Shown: in pieces, positions 7,447 through 14,800 of the stretch
Position numbering within the stretch: the stretch's first letter is position 1
Layout: each line of letters opens with the position of its first letter
Origin: Candidatus Leptovillus gracilis
GTDB lineage: Bacteria > Chloroflexota > Anaerolineae > Promineifilales > Promineifilaceae
Direction: 5' to 3'
Length of the DNA stretch: 18,099 nt
NCBI GenBank assembly: GCA_016716065.1
Contig: JADJXA010000021.1
Location: forward strand, 1 to 18,099
Program-made: the position numbers and the translations under genes
Notes under the pieces: model-generated
Told to the model about the DNA's origin: nothing
Database searches by the model: none
The model's input: only the letters and a program-made list of their open reading frames with translations

Positions 7447-7474
7447 TTGGCAGAACCATAGAACGTTATACAAT
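7447..7474 (+). promoter_or_regulatory. Possible promoter of the cyclotransferase-like gene
   Basis: TTGGCA (7447-7452), 16 bases, TACAAT (7469-7474). It lies about 200 bases before the start at 7671, with the repeat element in between, so the transcript would have a long leader. Confidence 0.35.
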
Positions 7475-7531
7475 CCCAAACGTCTTCAGACAGCCTGGTG
7501 GTAGTGTCCACAAGTCGGTATCCAACGGTGG

Positions 7532-7620
7532 TGATTGAACGGATAGGACCGATTTTCACAGACAAATCACTCGAAAATCCGTGTCATCCGTGTATCAATT
7601 TTTACTTTGCCGACAGACTG
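7532..7620. repeat. Second, degenerate copy of the inverted-repeat element
   Basis: Bases 7576-7617, read in reverse complement, match 1948-1989 at 38 of 42 positions, including the GATACACGGATGACACGGAT core. An imperfect partner arm lies at about 7532-7555. The other terminus cannot be identified, so this looks like a decayed or truncated copy. Confidence 0.6.
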
Positions 7621-7655
7621 CCAGGCCGGCCGTATCTTTGCCGATGGGCAAACCA

Positions 7656-7662
7656 AGAGGTG
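7656..7662 (+). promoter_or_regulatory. Ribosome binding site that decides the start at 7671
   Basis: AGAGGTG stands eight bases before ATG at 7671. The in-frame ATG at 7725, after the repeats, has no such site, so the Met/His repeat is probably translated. Confidence 0.55.
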
Positions 7663-7670
7663 TTTCGCAA

Positions 7671-7718
7671 ATGGCCCATCAAATGGTCCATCAAATGGGC
7701 CATCAAATGGTCCATCAA
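7671..7718 (+). repeat. Four 12-bp tandem repeats encoding Met-X-His-Gln
   Basis: Four 12-base units of the form ATGGnCCATCAA (n = C, T, G, T) start at the initiation codon. They are in frame and encode MAHQ, MVHQ, MGHQ, MVHQ. The unit length keeps the reading frame if copies are gained or lost. Confidence 0.85.
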
Positions 7719-8222
7719 ACGGATATGAAACCCAATCCCGAACCTTTACCGTTTTTTGTCTATGGCACGCTGCTGCCGGGTCAGCCCAATGCTTATTTGT
7801 GGCAAGAGGCTGTCGCCGGGCAGCAAACGGCCGTACTGCCTAACGGCCGTCTCTATGACTTAGGCGCTTTTCCTATGTTGGTGCAAGAGGGTGAGGAATC
7901 TGTGCGGGGTGTGCTGCTCCAGATAGAGGCGGAACAGTATCAACAGGTGCTGGACCGTTTGGACGCGCTGGAAGGATATGACCCAACCCGGCCAGACGCT
8001 TCGGCTTACCGGCGGGTGAAGTGTCTGGTCACTGGGGCAGACGGCCGTCTCTATACCGCCTGGGTCTATCTGGGGCACACCGCCGCCCAGCCAGATATGA
8101 AGCCTATCCCCGGCGGTGACTGGGCCGCCTATGCGGCGGCCACGTTTCCCGACATCGAGCAGTGGTGGCAATCCATCGCGTCTGTCCACGGCCTGCTCAA
8201 TCCACCCCCTACCGGCGCATAA
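7671..8222 (+). CDS. Gamma-glutamylcyclotransferase-like (AIG2/GGCT fold) protein, 183 aa
   Basis: After a 19-residue N-terminal extension, the protein has the GGCT-fold hallmark FFVYGTL (28-34), a backbone-amide pocket that binds gamma-glutamyl groups. It also has LDALEGYDP, where Glu101 is the likely acid/base, YRRVK at 113-117 and AWVYLG at 130-135. Relatives release 5-oxoproline from gamma-glutamyl amines or peptides in the cytoplasm; the exact substrate here is unknown. The start at 7671 is chosen from its ribosome site. It makes the protein begin with four Met-X-His-Gln repeats, unlike typical family members, which start shortly before the YGTL strand. If 7725 is used instead, the protein has 165 residues. 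The gene is alone on the plus strand and convergent with smpB. Confidence 0.85.
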   Translation: MAHQMVHQMGHQMVHQTDMKPNPEPLPFFVYGTLLPGQPNAYLWQEAVAGQQTAVLPNGRLYDLGAFPMLVQEGEESVRGVLLQIEAEQYQQVLDRLDALEGYDPTRPDASAYRRVKCLVTGADGRLYTAWVYLGHTAAQPDMKPIPGGDWAAYAAATFPDIEQWWQSIASVHGLLNPPPTGA

Positions 8223-8248
8223 AAATCATTCACCCCCGACCATCCAAA

Positions 8249-8283
8249 ACTGACCACTGACCACTGACCACTGAACACTGGCC
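8249..8283. repeat. Heptanucleotide tandem array
   Basis: Three exact ACTGACC units are followed by ACTGAAC and ACTGGCC. The array begins 26 bases after the stop of the plus-strand gene. Because 7 is not a multiple of 3, the TGA in each unit closes all three plus-strand frames. Confidence 0.85.
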
Positions 8284-8289
8284 CCACAA

Positions 8290-8760
8290 CTACCGGTATT
8301 TCTCCTGCAAAGCCCGTTCCATGCGCCGTTGATCGTCGCGCTTGGCGATGTCTTGCCGTTTGTCCTGCTTTTGTTTGCCCCGCGCCAGGGCGATTTCAAT
8401 TTTGGCACGGCCGTCTTTCAAATACAGCCGCGTGGGAATCAGTGTTAAACTTTTCTGGGCTATCTGGTCCAGAATTTTGTTGATTTCGCGCCGGTGCAGC
8501 AGCAGTTTGCGCGGCCGTACCGGGTCATGGTTTTCCCGTGTGCCGTGAACGTAAGGGGCGATGTGAACGTCTACCAGCCACAGTTCCCCTTTGCGCGCCT
8601 GCACGTAGCTGTTTTGCAGGTTCACCTGATGGTCGCGGATGGACTTGATTTCTGTGCCGGTTAACACCAGCCCCGCCTCGAATTTGTCCAACAGTTGAAA
8701 ATCAAACGTCGCCCGTTTGTTTTTGGCTATTACTTTGATGCTGCCCTCTGGTTTTGCCAT
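8290..8760 (-). CDS. smpB: SsrA-binding protein SmpB, 156 aa
   Basis: SmpB binds tmRNA and brings it to stalled ribosomes for trans-translation. The sequence is typical throughout: the N-terminal KNKRATFDFQLLDKFEAGLV strand region, the GTEIKSIRDHQVNL core, YVQARKGELWLVDVHIAPY, the NHDPVRPRKLLLHRREI segment, and the basic C-terminal tail with RQDIAKRDDQRRMERALQ that enters the mRNA channel. The length is normal. A 6-bp hairpin (8769-8783) lies just before the start and no strong Shine-Dalgarno is seen. The tmRNA gene, which is next to smpB in some bacteria, is not in this window. Confidence 0.97.
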   Translation of the reverse strand: MAKPEGSIKVIAKNKRATFDFQLLDKFEAGLVLTGTEIKSIRDHQVNLQNSYVQARKGELWLVDVHIAPYVHGTRENHDPVRPRKLLLHRREINKILDQIAQKSLTLIPTRLYLKDGRAKIEIALARGKQKQDKRQDIAKRDDQRRMERALQEKYR

Positions 8761-8768
8761 GTTGGTTA

Positions 8769-8803
8769 GGCGCTAACAGCGCCACTATCGACAATTAATT
8801 GTC
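8769..8803. repeat. Hairpin and perfect palindrome upstream of smpB
   Basis: GGCGCT-3-AGCGCC (8769-8783) lies in the smpB leader. The 14-bp perfect palindrome GACAATTAATTGTC (8790-8803) abuts the next repeat element. The palindrome may be an operator or part of the element. Confidence 0.45.
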
Positions 8804-8887
8804 ATTCTGAGCGGAGTCTGCGGAGCGAAGAATCCCCATTTGTCTGCTGCAAGGGGGGATTCTTCCTCGAAGACTCGTCAGAATGAC
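8801..8887. repeat. 87-bp imperfect inverted-repeat element
   Basis: The left arm (8801-8837) begins GTCATTCTGAGCGGAGTCTG and ends GAAGAATCCCC. The right arm (8853-8887), reverse complemented, begins GTCATTCTGACGAGTCTTCG and ends GAAGAATCCCCC. The two arms share termini with a less similar centre. There is no coding capacity. The form is that of a dispersed intergenic hairpin (REP- or MITE-like), although only one copy is present here. Confidence 0.6.
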
Positions 8888-8942
8888 GCCTTCTTCTGCC
8901 AGTGTTGTCTGGCAAAAGACATGGTTAGTTAGTTGGTGTCTG

Positions 8943-8963
8943 AATTGACAATTAACAATTCTC
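8943..8963. repeat. Heptanucleotide array after the protease operon
   Basis: Three units, AATTGAC, AATTAAC and AATTCTC, lie five bases beyond the stop of the downstream protease gene. A TTAG tetramer run (about 8924-8935) is adjacent. Confidence 0.5.
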
Positions 8964-8968
8964 CCCCG

Positions 8969-10387
8969 CTACTGCCCGGTCTGCAAATATTCTATCGCCC
9001 GTTCCAACTGCGTATCTCCCTCGCCGCCCAGGTCGAAATCATCGGGCGAGGGGATTTCGATGTCCGGGGCGATGCCGGCGTCGCTGATGGAGATATTGGC
9101 CGGGGTGTACCAGCGGGCAATGGTCACGCGCAGTTCCGCGCCATTGGACAGGGTATGAAGCTGCTGCACCGACCCCTTGCCAAACGTTGTTTCGCCGATG
9201 AGGATGGCGCGATCGTTGTCGCCCAGCGCCCCGGCGACAATTTCCGACGCGCTGGCGCTGCCGGCGTTCACCAGCAGTACCATCGGTATTTCTTCGCCTT
9301 CGTCGCCAGGCACGGCCGTAAATGTTTCCGACAAGCCCTTGTTGTTTCGCTCAAACAAAATCACCCCGTCGGCCAAAAACAGGTCAGCGATGCGGATAGA
9401 TTGGTCCAGGAAACCGCCGGGGTTGTCGCGCAAATCGAAGATGATGCTTTGCGCCCCCTGCGCTGTCAGTTCGTTCAGCGCTTCGCGCACCCGTTGGTTG
9501 GCGTTGGCGTTAAACTCCGTCAGGCGAATATAACCAATGTCATCCGTCACCATGCTGGTCTCGATGATGGGAATCTCGAAGCGCGTCCGTGTTACGGTAA
9601 ATTCCAGCTCCTCATCGCCGCCGCGCAGGATGGTGAGGACCACCACGCTGCCCTGCGGTCCGCGCACCTTCAACAGCACCTCGTCTATGCCCTGCCCGAT
9701 AATGGATTCGCCATCCACGGCGATGATCAGGTCGCCGGCGCGCAGGCCCACCAGATCGGCCGGTTGGCCGTTGATGGGGCGCACAATTTCAATGAAGCCA
9801 TCCTCGGTTTCGCGGACAAAAGCGCCAATGCCTTCCACCGAACCACCCATGTCCTGGCGCAGCCGGGCGGCCACCTCTGGCACAACAAAACGGGTGTAGG
9901 GGTCATCTAGTGCATTGATGGAACTGCCGATGATGGCGTACAGCAGTTCTTCGTCGTCCGGCAGTTCGCCATCATACTGCTGCCCAATGATGTTCCAGGC
10001 TTCGTAAAAAATGTCCAGGTCGAGGTCTTGTACCACTTCGGGCACGGCCGTTTCCGGGGTTGTCTCGGTGGGCTGGGGTGTGGGTGGGTCTGGTTGGGCC
10101 ACCACCTCGGTCGCTGTTTCCGCCTGGGGGGTGGTGGGTACGGTGGTGGTGGGGATGGGCACGGCCGTTTCTACCACCGTCTCCACCACTGTGACCACCA
10201 CTTCCACCTGCCGCGTCACTTCGACCAACTCGGTCACTGTTTCGACGGCCGTGTTATTAAACGCGCTGGCCCGGCCCAGGAAGAAACTGGCGGCGCTCAT
10301 GGTGCTTACCAGACAAACCAGGCCCAGACCGCCCACAATCCATACAATCCACTTTACCGGCGAGGATTTAGAATCATTCATTGTCAA
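8969..10387 (-). CDS. S41 family C-terminal processing protease (Ctp) with stalk, 472 aa
   Basis: The N-terminus is a membrane anchor or signal helix (about 12-38). A stalk follows: Val/Thr/Glu-rich at 46-76 (TVTELVEVTRQVEVVVTVVE), then Thr/Pro-rich at 77-118. The catalytic part starts near 121. A PDZ domain at about 175-268 contains GIGAFV and the GLRAGDLIIAVDG loop. The S41 core shows the Ser-Lys dyad at Ser379 (NAGSASASEI) and Lys404 (TFGKGSVQ), 25 residues apart as in CtpA/CtpB, with Gln408. It should cleave C-terminal tails of envelope proteins outside the membrane. Its ATG overlaps the stop of the upstream S41 gene by four bases, so the two are translationally coupled paralogues. The long stalk sets it apart from its partner. 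Confidence 0.95.
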   Translation of the reverse strand: MTMNDSKSSPVKWIVWIVGGLGLVCLVSTMSAASFFLGRASAFNNTAVETVTELVEVTRQVEVVVTVVETVVETAVPIPTTTVPTTPQAETATEVVAQPDPPTPQPTETTPETAVPEVVQDLDLDIFYEAWNIIGQQYDGELPDDEELLYAIIGSSINALDDPYTRFVVPEVAARLRQDMGGSVEGIGAFVRETEDGFIEIVRPINGQPADLVGLRAGDLIIAVDGESIIGQGIDEVLLKVRGPQGSVVVLTILRGGDEELEFTVTRTRFEIPIIETSMVTDDIGYIRLTEFNANANQRVREALNELTAQGAQSIIFDLRDNPGGFLDQSIRIADLFLADGVILFERNNKGLSETFTAVPGDEGEEIPMVLLVNAGSASASEIVAGALGDNDRAILIGETTFGKGSVQQLHTLSNGAELRVTIARWYTPANISISDAGIAPDIEIPSPDDFDLGGEGDTQLERAIEYLQTGQ

Positions 10388-11583
10388 CTCTCGTTTTGTA
10401 AAAATTCAAGGGCGCGGTTGAGGACCTCATCACGGCCGTTGTCAATCGCTTCCTGAGTAACGACTACAGTAATATCCGGCTGCAACCCCTGCTGATCAAT
10501 CTGGTGGTGGTTTGGCGTAAACCAGCGCGCCGATGTCACATGCACTGATGAGCCATCGCTAAGGTCATAGACCAACTGCACCGACCCTTTGCCATAGGTC
10601 TGGTGGTCGCCGATGAGAGTGGCCCGTTCCCGGTCTTGCAATGCCCCGGCCACAATCTCCGAAGCGCTGGCCGTGCCCGCGTTCACCAGCACTACCAGCG
10701 GCGTGTCTGGGGACAGGGTAGTGGTGGTCGCCATATAGGCGCGTTCCCCTTCATCTTTGCTCACCTGGTACAAAATTGGTCCATTCGCCAGGAAATGGTC
10801 GGCCACTTCCACGGCGGCGTTCAGCAGCCCGCCGCCGTTGTTACGCAGGTCCAAAATCAGCGTGGTCGCCCCTTGCTCCTGCAAACTGGTGATGGCTTCA
10901 GCCACTTCCCGGCTGCTTTCGCCGCTAAAACGGGCCAACCGAATGTAGCCGATGGTGTTGTCGTCGCCCATCAACCGGTAGCTGACCGAGGGGTCCAGAA
11001 TATCGCCGCGCACAATTTCCAGGTCTACCGGTTCCGTTTCGCCGGGATGGATGACTGTCAGCACGACCACTGTGCCTTTTTCGCCGCGCACCATGTCGCG
11101 CACGGCCGTTACCGCCAGGTCCGGCGTAATCTCCAACCCATCCACGGCCAGCAGCACATCCCCCAACAGCATCCCCGCCTTCTCCGCCGGGTTGCCGGGG
11201 ATGGGTTCCAGAATAATTGGCCCGCCCTCTTCCGGCCGCGACAGCAGTGCGCCAATGCCGCCAAACGTGCCTTGCAGCGATTGGCGCTCCTCGGCCCGAG
11301 CTACCGGTTCAATAAACACGGTATACGGGTCTTGTAGATAAGACATGGAGCCGCGAATCGCGTTGTAGGTCAGGTCTCGCGTGGAGGGCATGTCGCCAAT
11401 GAAGCTCTCTTCGATGCGCTCCCACGCTTCCCAAAAAACGTCAAACTCCTGGCGCTGCCGCACCAGCGTGCCGCCGGTTTGCAGCTCCACAAAATCATTG
11501 GTGAAATAACCGGCCACAAAAGCGCTGCCGGCAAGCAGCATTAACATGGCGATGGCTAAGATGTTGCGTGTTTTTTCTGACAT
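10384..11583 (-). CDS. S41 family C-terminal processing protease (Ctp), 399 aa
   Basis: An N-terminal helix (about 7-26) anchors or exports the enzyme. The PDZ domain lies at about 100-193 (GGIGALL, AEKAGMLLGDVLLAVDG) and the S41 core at about 205-375. The catalytic Ser306 is in NAGTASASEI and Lys332 in TYGKGSVQ, with Gln336. The serine-lysine spacing is 26, not 25, because the loop before Lys has one extra residue (GDHQTYGKG). It is the first gene of a two-gene operon and lacks the stalk of the second. There is no Shine-Dalgarno sequence: the seven-T tail of a strong hairpin ends five bases before the ATG, so expression may be controlled at this junction or rely on unusual initiation. Confidence 0.95.
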   Translation of the reverse strand: MSEKTRNILAIAMLMLLAGSAFVAGYFTNDFVELQTGGTLVRQRQEFDVFWEAWERIEESFIGDMPSTRDLTYNAIRGSMSYLQDPYTVFIEPVARAEERQSLQGTFGGIGALLSRPEEGGPIILEPIPGNPAEKAGMLLGDVLLAVDGLEITPDLAVTAVRDMVRGEKGTVVVLTVIHPGETEPVDLEIVRGDILDPSVSYRLMGDDNTIGYIRLARFSGESSREVAEAITSLQEQGATTLILDLRNNGGGLLNAAVEVADHFLANGPILYQVSKDEGERAYMATTTTLSPDTPLVVLVNAGTASASEIVAGALQDRERATLIGDHQTYGKGSVQLVYDLSDGSSVHVTSARWFTPNHHQIDQQGLQPDITVVVTQEAIDNGRDEVLNRALEFLQNES

Positions 11584-11588
11584 AGTAC

Positions 11589-11630
11589 AAAAAAACTGCC
11601 CGACATATCATGCACACATTCGGGCAGTTT
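11589..11630 (-). terminator. Intrinsic terminator or attenuator against the protease start codon
   Basis: On the minus strand a perfect 11-bp stem (AAACTGCCCGA / TCGGGCAGTTT) with a 16-base loop runs straight into seven T residues. Only five bases then remain before ATG at 11583. Structure and T-run are those of a Rho-independent terminator. It would give a leader of roughly 80 bases from the promoter at 11675-11702. Confidence 0.7.
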
Positions 11631-11674
11631 AGCCTGTATTTTTGATTAAGTCTTTATGTTAAAACTGAAAAAAG

Positions 11675-11702
11675 ATTGTAACACAGGTGTTCTGTAGGGC
11701 AA
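11675..11702 (-). promoter_or_regulatory. Candidate promoter of the protease operon with palindromic operator
   Basis: On the minus strand TTGCCC (11697-11702) is followed after 16 bases by TACAAT (11675-11680). The spacer contains the palindrome AACAC-AG-GTGTT (11680-11691), well placed for a repressor. Confidence 0.45.
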
Positions 11703-11709
11703 TCTACGT

Positions 11710-11715
11710 TATAAT
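11710..11715 (+). promoter_or_regulatory. Candidate -10 of the divergent GH3-like gene
   Basis: A perfect TATAAT on the plus strand, about 170 bases before the GH3-like gene. The -35 region (GTGTTC with 17 bases spacing) is poor and overlaps the operator-like palindrome of the opposite promoter, so the two could be co-regulated. Confidence 0.35.
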
Positions 11716-11742
11716 TGTCTTAACCTGACATAACAGGCAGCC

Positions 11743-11879
11743 GGGGCAAAAACGCCGCTTTGCCCCCACCGGTTGGCCTGGCGTGTGAGGACTCGTCATC
11801 CGGTATGCGCCATAAGGCGCACGGATTACGGATGACGGGTAACGGACACCCGTCTACGTAAACCAGGGAATTCGTTCCC
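11743..11879 (+). promoter_or_regulatory. Structured leader of the GH3-like gene: three hairpins and a heptad array
   Basis: Three stems follow in series. The first is GGGGCAAA / TTTGCCCC (11743-11766). The second is a long imperfect stem CGTCATCCG...GCGCC / GGCGC...CGGATGACG (11794-11837). The third is GGGAA-TTCG-TTCCC (11866-11879), ending five bases before the ATG. The right side of the second stem is part of four heptad units, CGGATTA, CGGATGA, CGGGTAA and CGGACAC (11822-11849). No ribosome site is visible. Confidence 0.5.
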
Positions 11880-11884
11880 GCTAA

Positions 11885-14800
11885 ATGATACCCTTCACCA
11901 TGAGACACTTTTGGCGCATTGGCGTGCTGGTTACCCTTTTAGCCTGTCTTGTGCTGCCAGGGGGAAAGCAAACGGCCGTTCTTGCCCAGGAAGACACGCC
12001 AACCATTGCCCAGCAAGCTCAAGCCATTTTACAGGCGATGAGTGTCGCCGAGCGGGTGGGGCAGGTTTTTCTGGTGACGTTTGAAGGTGACAGCGCTCCC
12101 CAAAGCAGTGCGGTTGCTGACTTGATCTTGAATTATCATGTCGGTGGCGTGGTGCTGCTGGCAAATAATGACAATATCACCGGGTTTGGCGACCCGGCCA
12201 ATGCGCCGGCACAGGTTGCCGCGCTGACCAATGATTTGCAGCGCCTTGCTCTGTTGGGCTTTTCTACAACCGATGACAGCCTGGAGTCAGACATCACGCC
12301 GATACCGGCCGACAACGACCAGCCAACGCCAACGGCCGTGCCCAGCCCCACCCCCGTCCCACGCAATGCCCCCATCCCCCTGTTCATTGCCATCAGCCAG
12401 GAAGGGGATGGTCCTCTGACAGACCAGATTATCAGCGGATTGACGGCCGTGCCCAGCAATATGGCTATCGGCGCAACCTGGAAGCCAGACAACGCCAACA
12501 CTATTGGTACTCTTGTCGGGCGCGAGTTGAGCGCCCTGGGGTTGAATATGTTGTTTGGCCCGACGCTGGACGTGCTGGAGAACCCGATGTTGGCGGCAAA
12601 CAGTGCCACCGGCACGCGCTCCTTTGGCGGCAGCGCCTATTGGGTGGGGCTGATGGGTCAGGCGTATGTGTCTGGGCTGCAACAGGGCAGCGGCGGCCGT
12701 CTGGCGGTCATCGCCAAATATTTTCCTGGCAGCGGCAGCAGTGACCGCCCTACCGACCAGGAAATCCCCACCATCCGCAAGTCGTTGGAACAGCTTCTGC
12801 AGACGGAACTGGTTCCGTTTTTAGCAGTCACCGGGCAAAATGGGGCTGGAACGGCCGTTGTCGAGGGTTTGCTCACCACCCATATCCGCTATCAAGGCTT
12901 CCAGGGTAACATCCGCGCCACCACAGCCCCGGTCAGTTTCGACCGGCAAGCCCTCAGCACATTGTTGGGCCTGCCTCGGCTGGCTGCCTGGTACCAAAAC
13001 GGCGGTCTGCTTGTCTCCGATTCGCTTGGTGCGCGCTCCATCGAGCGTTACTACGACGACACAGAGCAAGAGTTTCCCCACCGGCGCGTCGCTAAAGACG
13101 CCTTTTTGGCCGGCAACGATCTCCTCTTGTTAGATGATTTTGCCCTGGGCGATGCTCCGTACAGCCAGCAGTTAGAGAATGTGCAGAATACGCTGCTCTG
13201 GTTTCAGGAATTGTATGTTACCGACCCGACCTTCCGGCAGCGGCTAGACGAGGCGGCGCTGCGCATTTTGCAGGCCAAGCTCCGGCTGTACAATGGCGAC
13301 TTTGCGCCGCAAAATGTGCTGGTGGATACGGAAGGTTTGGCGGAACAGATCGGGCAGGGGAATACGGCCGTGTTCGACATGGCTCAATCGGCTGTCACCC
13401 TCATCTCCCCCAGCGCGGAGGAATTGGCCGAACGGCTGGCCCGCCCACCTGGCCCCGGCGACCGCATCCTCATTTTTACCGATTTGCAGGAGGCGCGGCA
13501 GTGCAGCGGCTGCCCGGCGGAACCGTACATTGGTCCTACGGCGCTGGCCGAATACATTCTCACCTTGTATGGCCCGGCCGCCAGCGGCCAGGTGCAGCCA
13601 GAGCAAATCACCAGCTTCACCTTTGCCGATTTGCGCGATTTTGTGGCCGCCGGTCCCGATCTGATCGTGCTGCCTACGGCCACGCCGCCGCCTACGCCGA
13701 CCACTGAAGCGGCCGGCACGCCAGATACGCAGTTCCTGCCGCTGGACCCCACGCCCACGCCCGCCCCGACGCCGACCATCCCGGCCGCCTACCGGGTGCA
13801 AGAAGCGTTCCGCGATGGCGTGGATTGGATCGTTTTTGCCATGCTGGACGACAGCCAGATGCAGCCGCTGCACGACTTTTTGGTGCAGCGCCAGGATTTG
13901 CTGCGCAACAAGCAGGTGATTGCCTTTGCCTACCACGCGCCCTATTACCTGGACAGCACAGAAATCAGTAAATTAACGGCTTATTTTGGCGTGTACAGCA
14001 AAATAGATGCCTTTATAGATGCTTCGGCGCGGGCTTTGTTTTTGGAACTGCCGCTGAGTGGGCGGTCGCCAGTGGATATTGAGGGTATCCGTTACAGCGT
14101 CGCCAGCCAAACCTCACCTGATCCCAATCAGGTGATTGAGTTGTATGTGGTGGATGGTCAGGGCGGCGTGCAGTCGCCTTCCAGCGAAGCGCCGTTGGAA
14201 ACATCGGTGGGGGATACGCTGCGGCTGCAAACGGGCGTCATTCGTGACCGCAACGGCCACCCGGTTCCCGGCGGCACGATAGTCCAATTTATGCAGCGAG
14301 ACCGTATTCAGGGCACGTTTAATGTGATTGCCGAGGTCCCGACGAGCAATGGCGTGGCGCAGTTGGATTATGTGCTGCAAGCCAGCACCGGGCCGGGAAA
14401 GTTTCGCATTACGGCCGTTTCTGGCGATGCCCGCGCTTCGGAAGAGGTGGACATCCTCATCGAAGGGGCGGCGCAGGTGGCCGTGATTACGCCGACGCCA
14501 TCGCCGACGGAAACGCCCACCCTGACGCCCACCCCCACAGAGACGCCCGCTCCCACAGAGACGCCTGAGCCGGCGGTAACAGCCACGGCCGTCCCTCTGC
14601 AAAATCCACCTGAACTACCCCTGATTAGCATTGCGCGGTCGGAAATTGCGATGTTGACGGCCGTTTTGGGTGGGCTGCTGGTCATTGCTGTGTTGGGCTA
14701 CAGCCTCGGTTTGCGTTACCAGATGAACCTGACGTGGCAGGTGGGTTGGGTATTGTGGGGCCTGGCGGGCGGTTTGCTGATCTACATTTATTACGCGCTG

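Larger units (their letters stand above)
7255..7670. other. Intergenic region without a gene
   Basis: No convincing coding frame lies between the leader hairpin and the plus-strand gene at 7671. It holds one non-coding ACGGCCGT copy (7335-7342), a possible plus-strand promoter (7447-7474) and a fragment of the inverted-repeat element (7532-7620). Short open frames here have no ribosome site and run through the repeat. Confidence 0.6.

Noticed and set aside
7581..7670. Upstream extension of the cyclotransferase-like gene to 7581
   Set aside because: The extension runs through the inverted-repeat element and has no ribosome site; AGAGGTG supports 7671.
8249..8283. Possible CRISPR-like array
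   Set aside because: Units are 7 bases and directly tandem, with no spacers and no cas genes nearby.
8761..8968. A tmRNA gene beside smpB
   Set aside because: No tRNA-like acceptor ends or tag frame were seen; the gap is filled by hairpin repeats.
8933..9910. Plus-strand open frame of 325 aa
   Set aside because: Antisense to an S41 protease with an intact active site; no domain or ribosome site.
10011..10456. Gly/His-rich and Thr/Val-rich plus-strand frames
   Set aside because: Mirror image of the Val/Thr/Glu stalk of the protease on the other strand.
13244..13936. Minus-strand open frame of 230 aa
   Set aside because: Antisense to the GH3-like gene. It includes an Arg/Gly run produced by the TPTP linker read backwards and has no recognisable domain.
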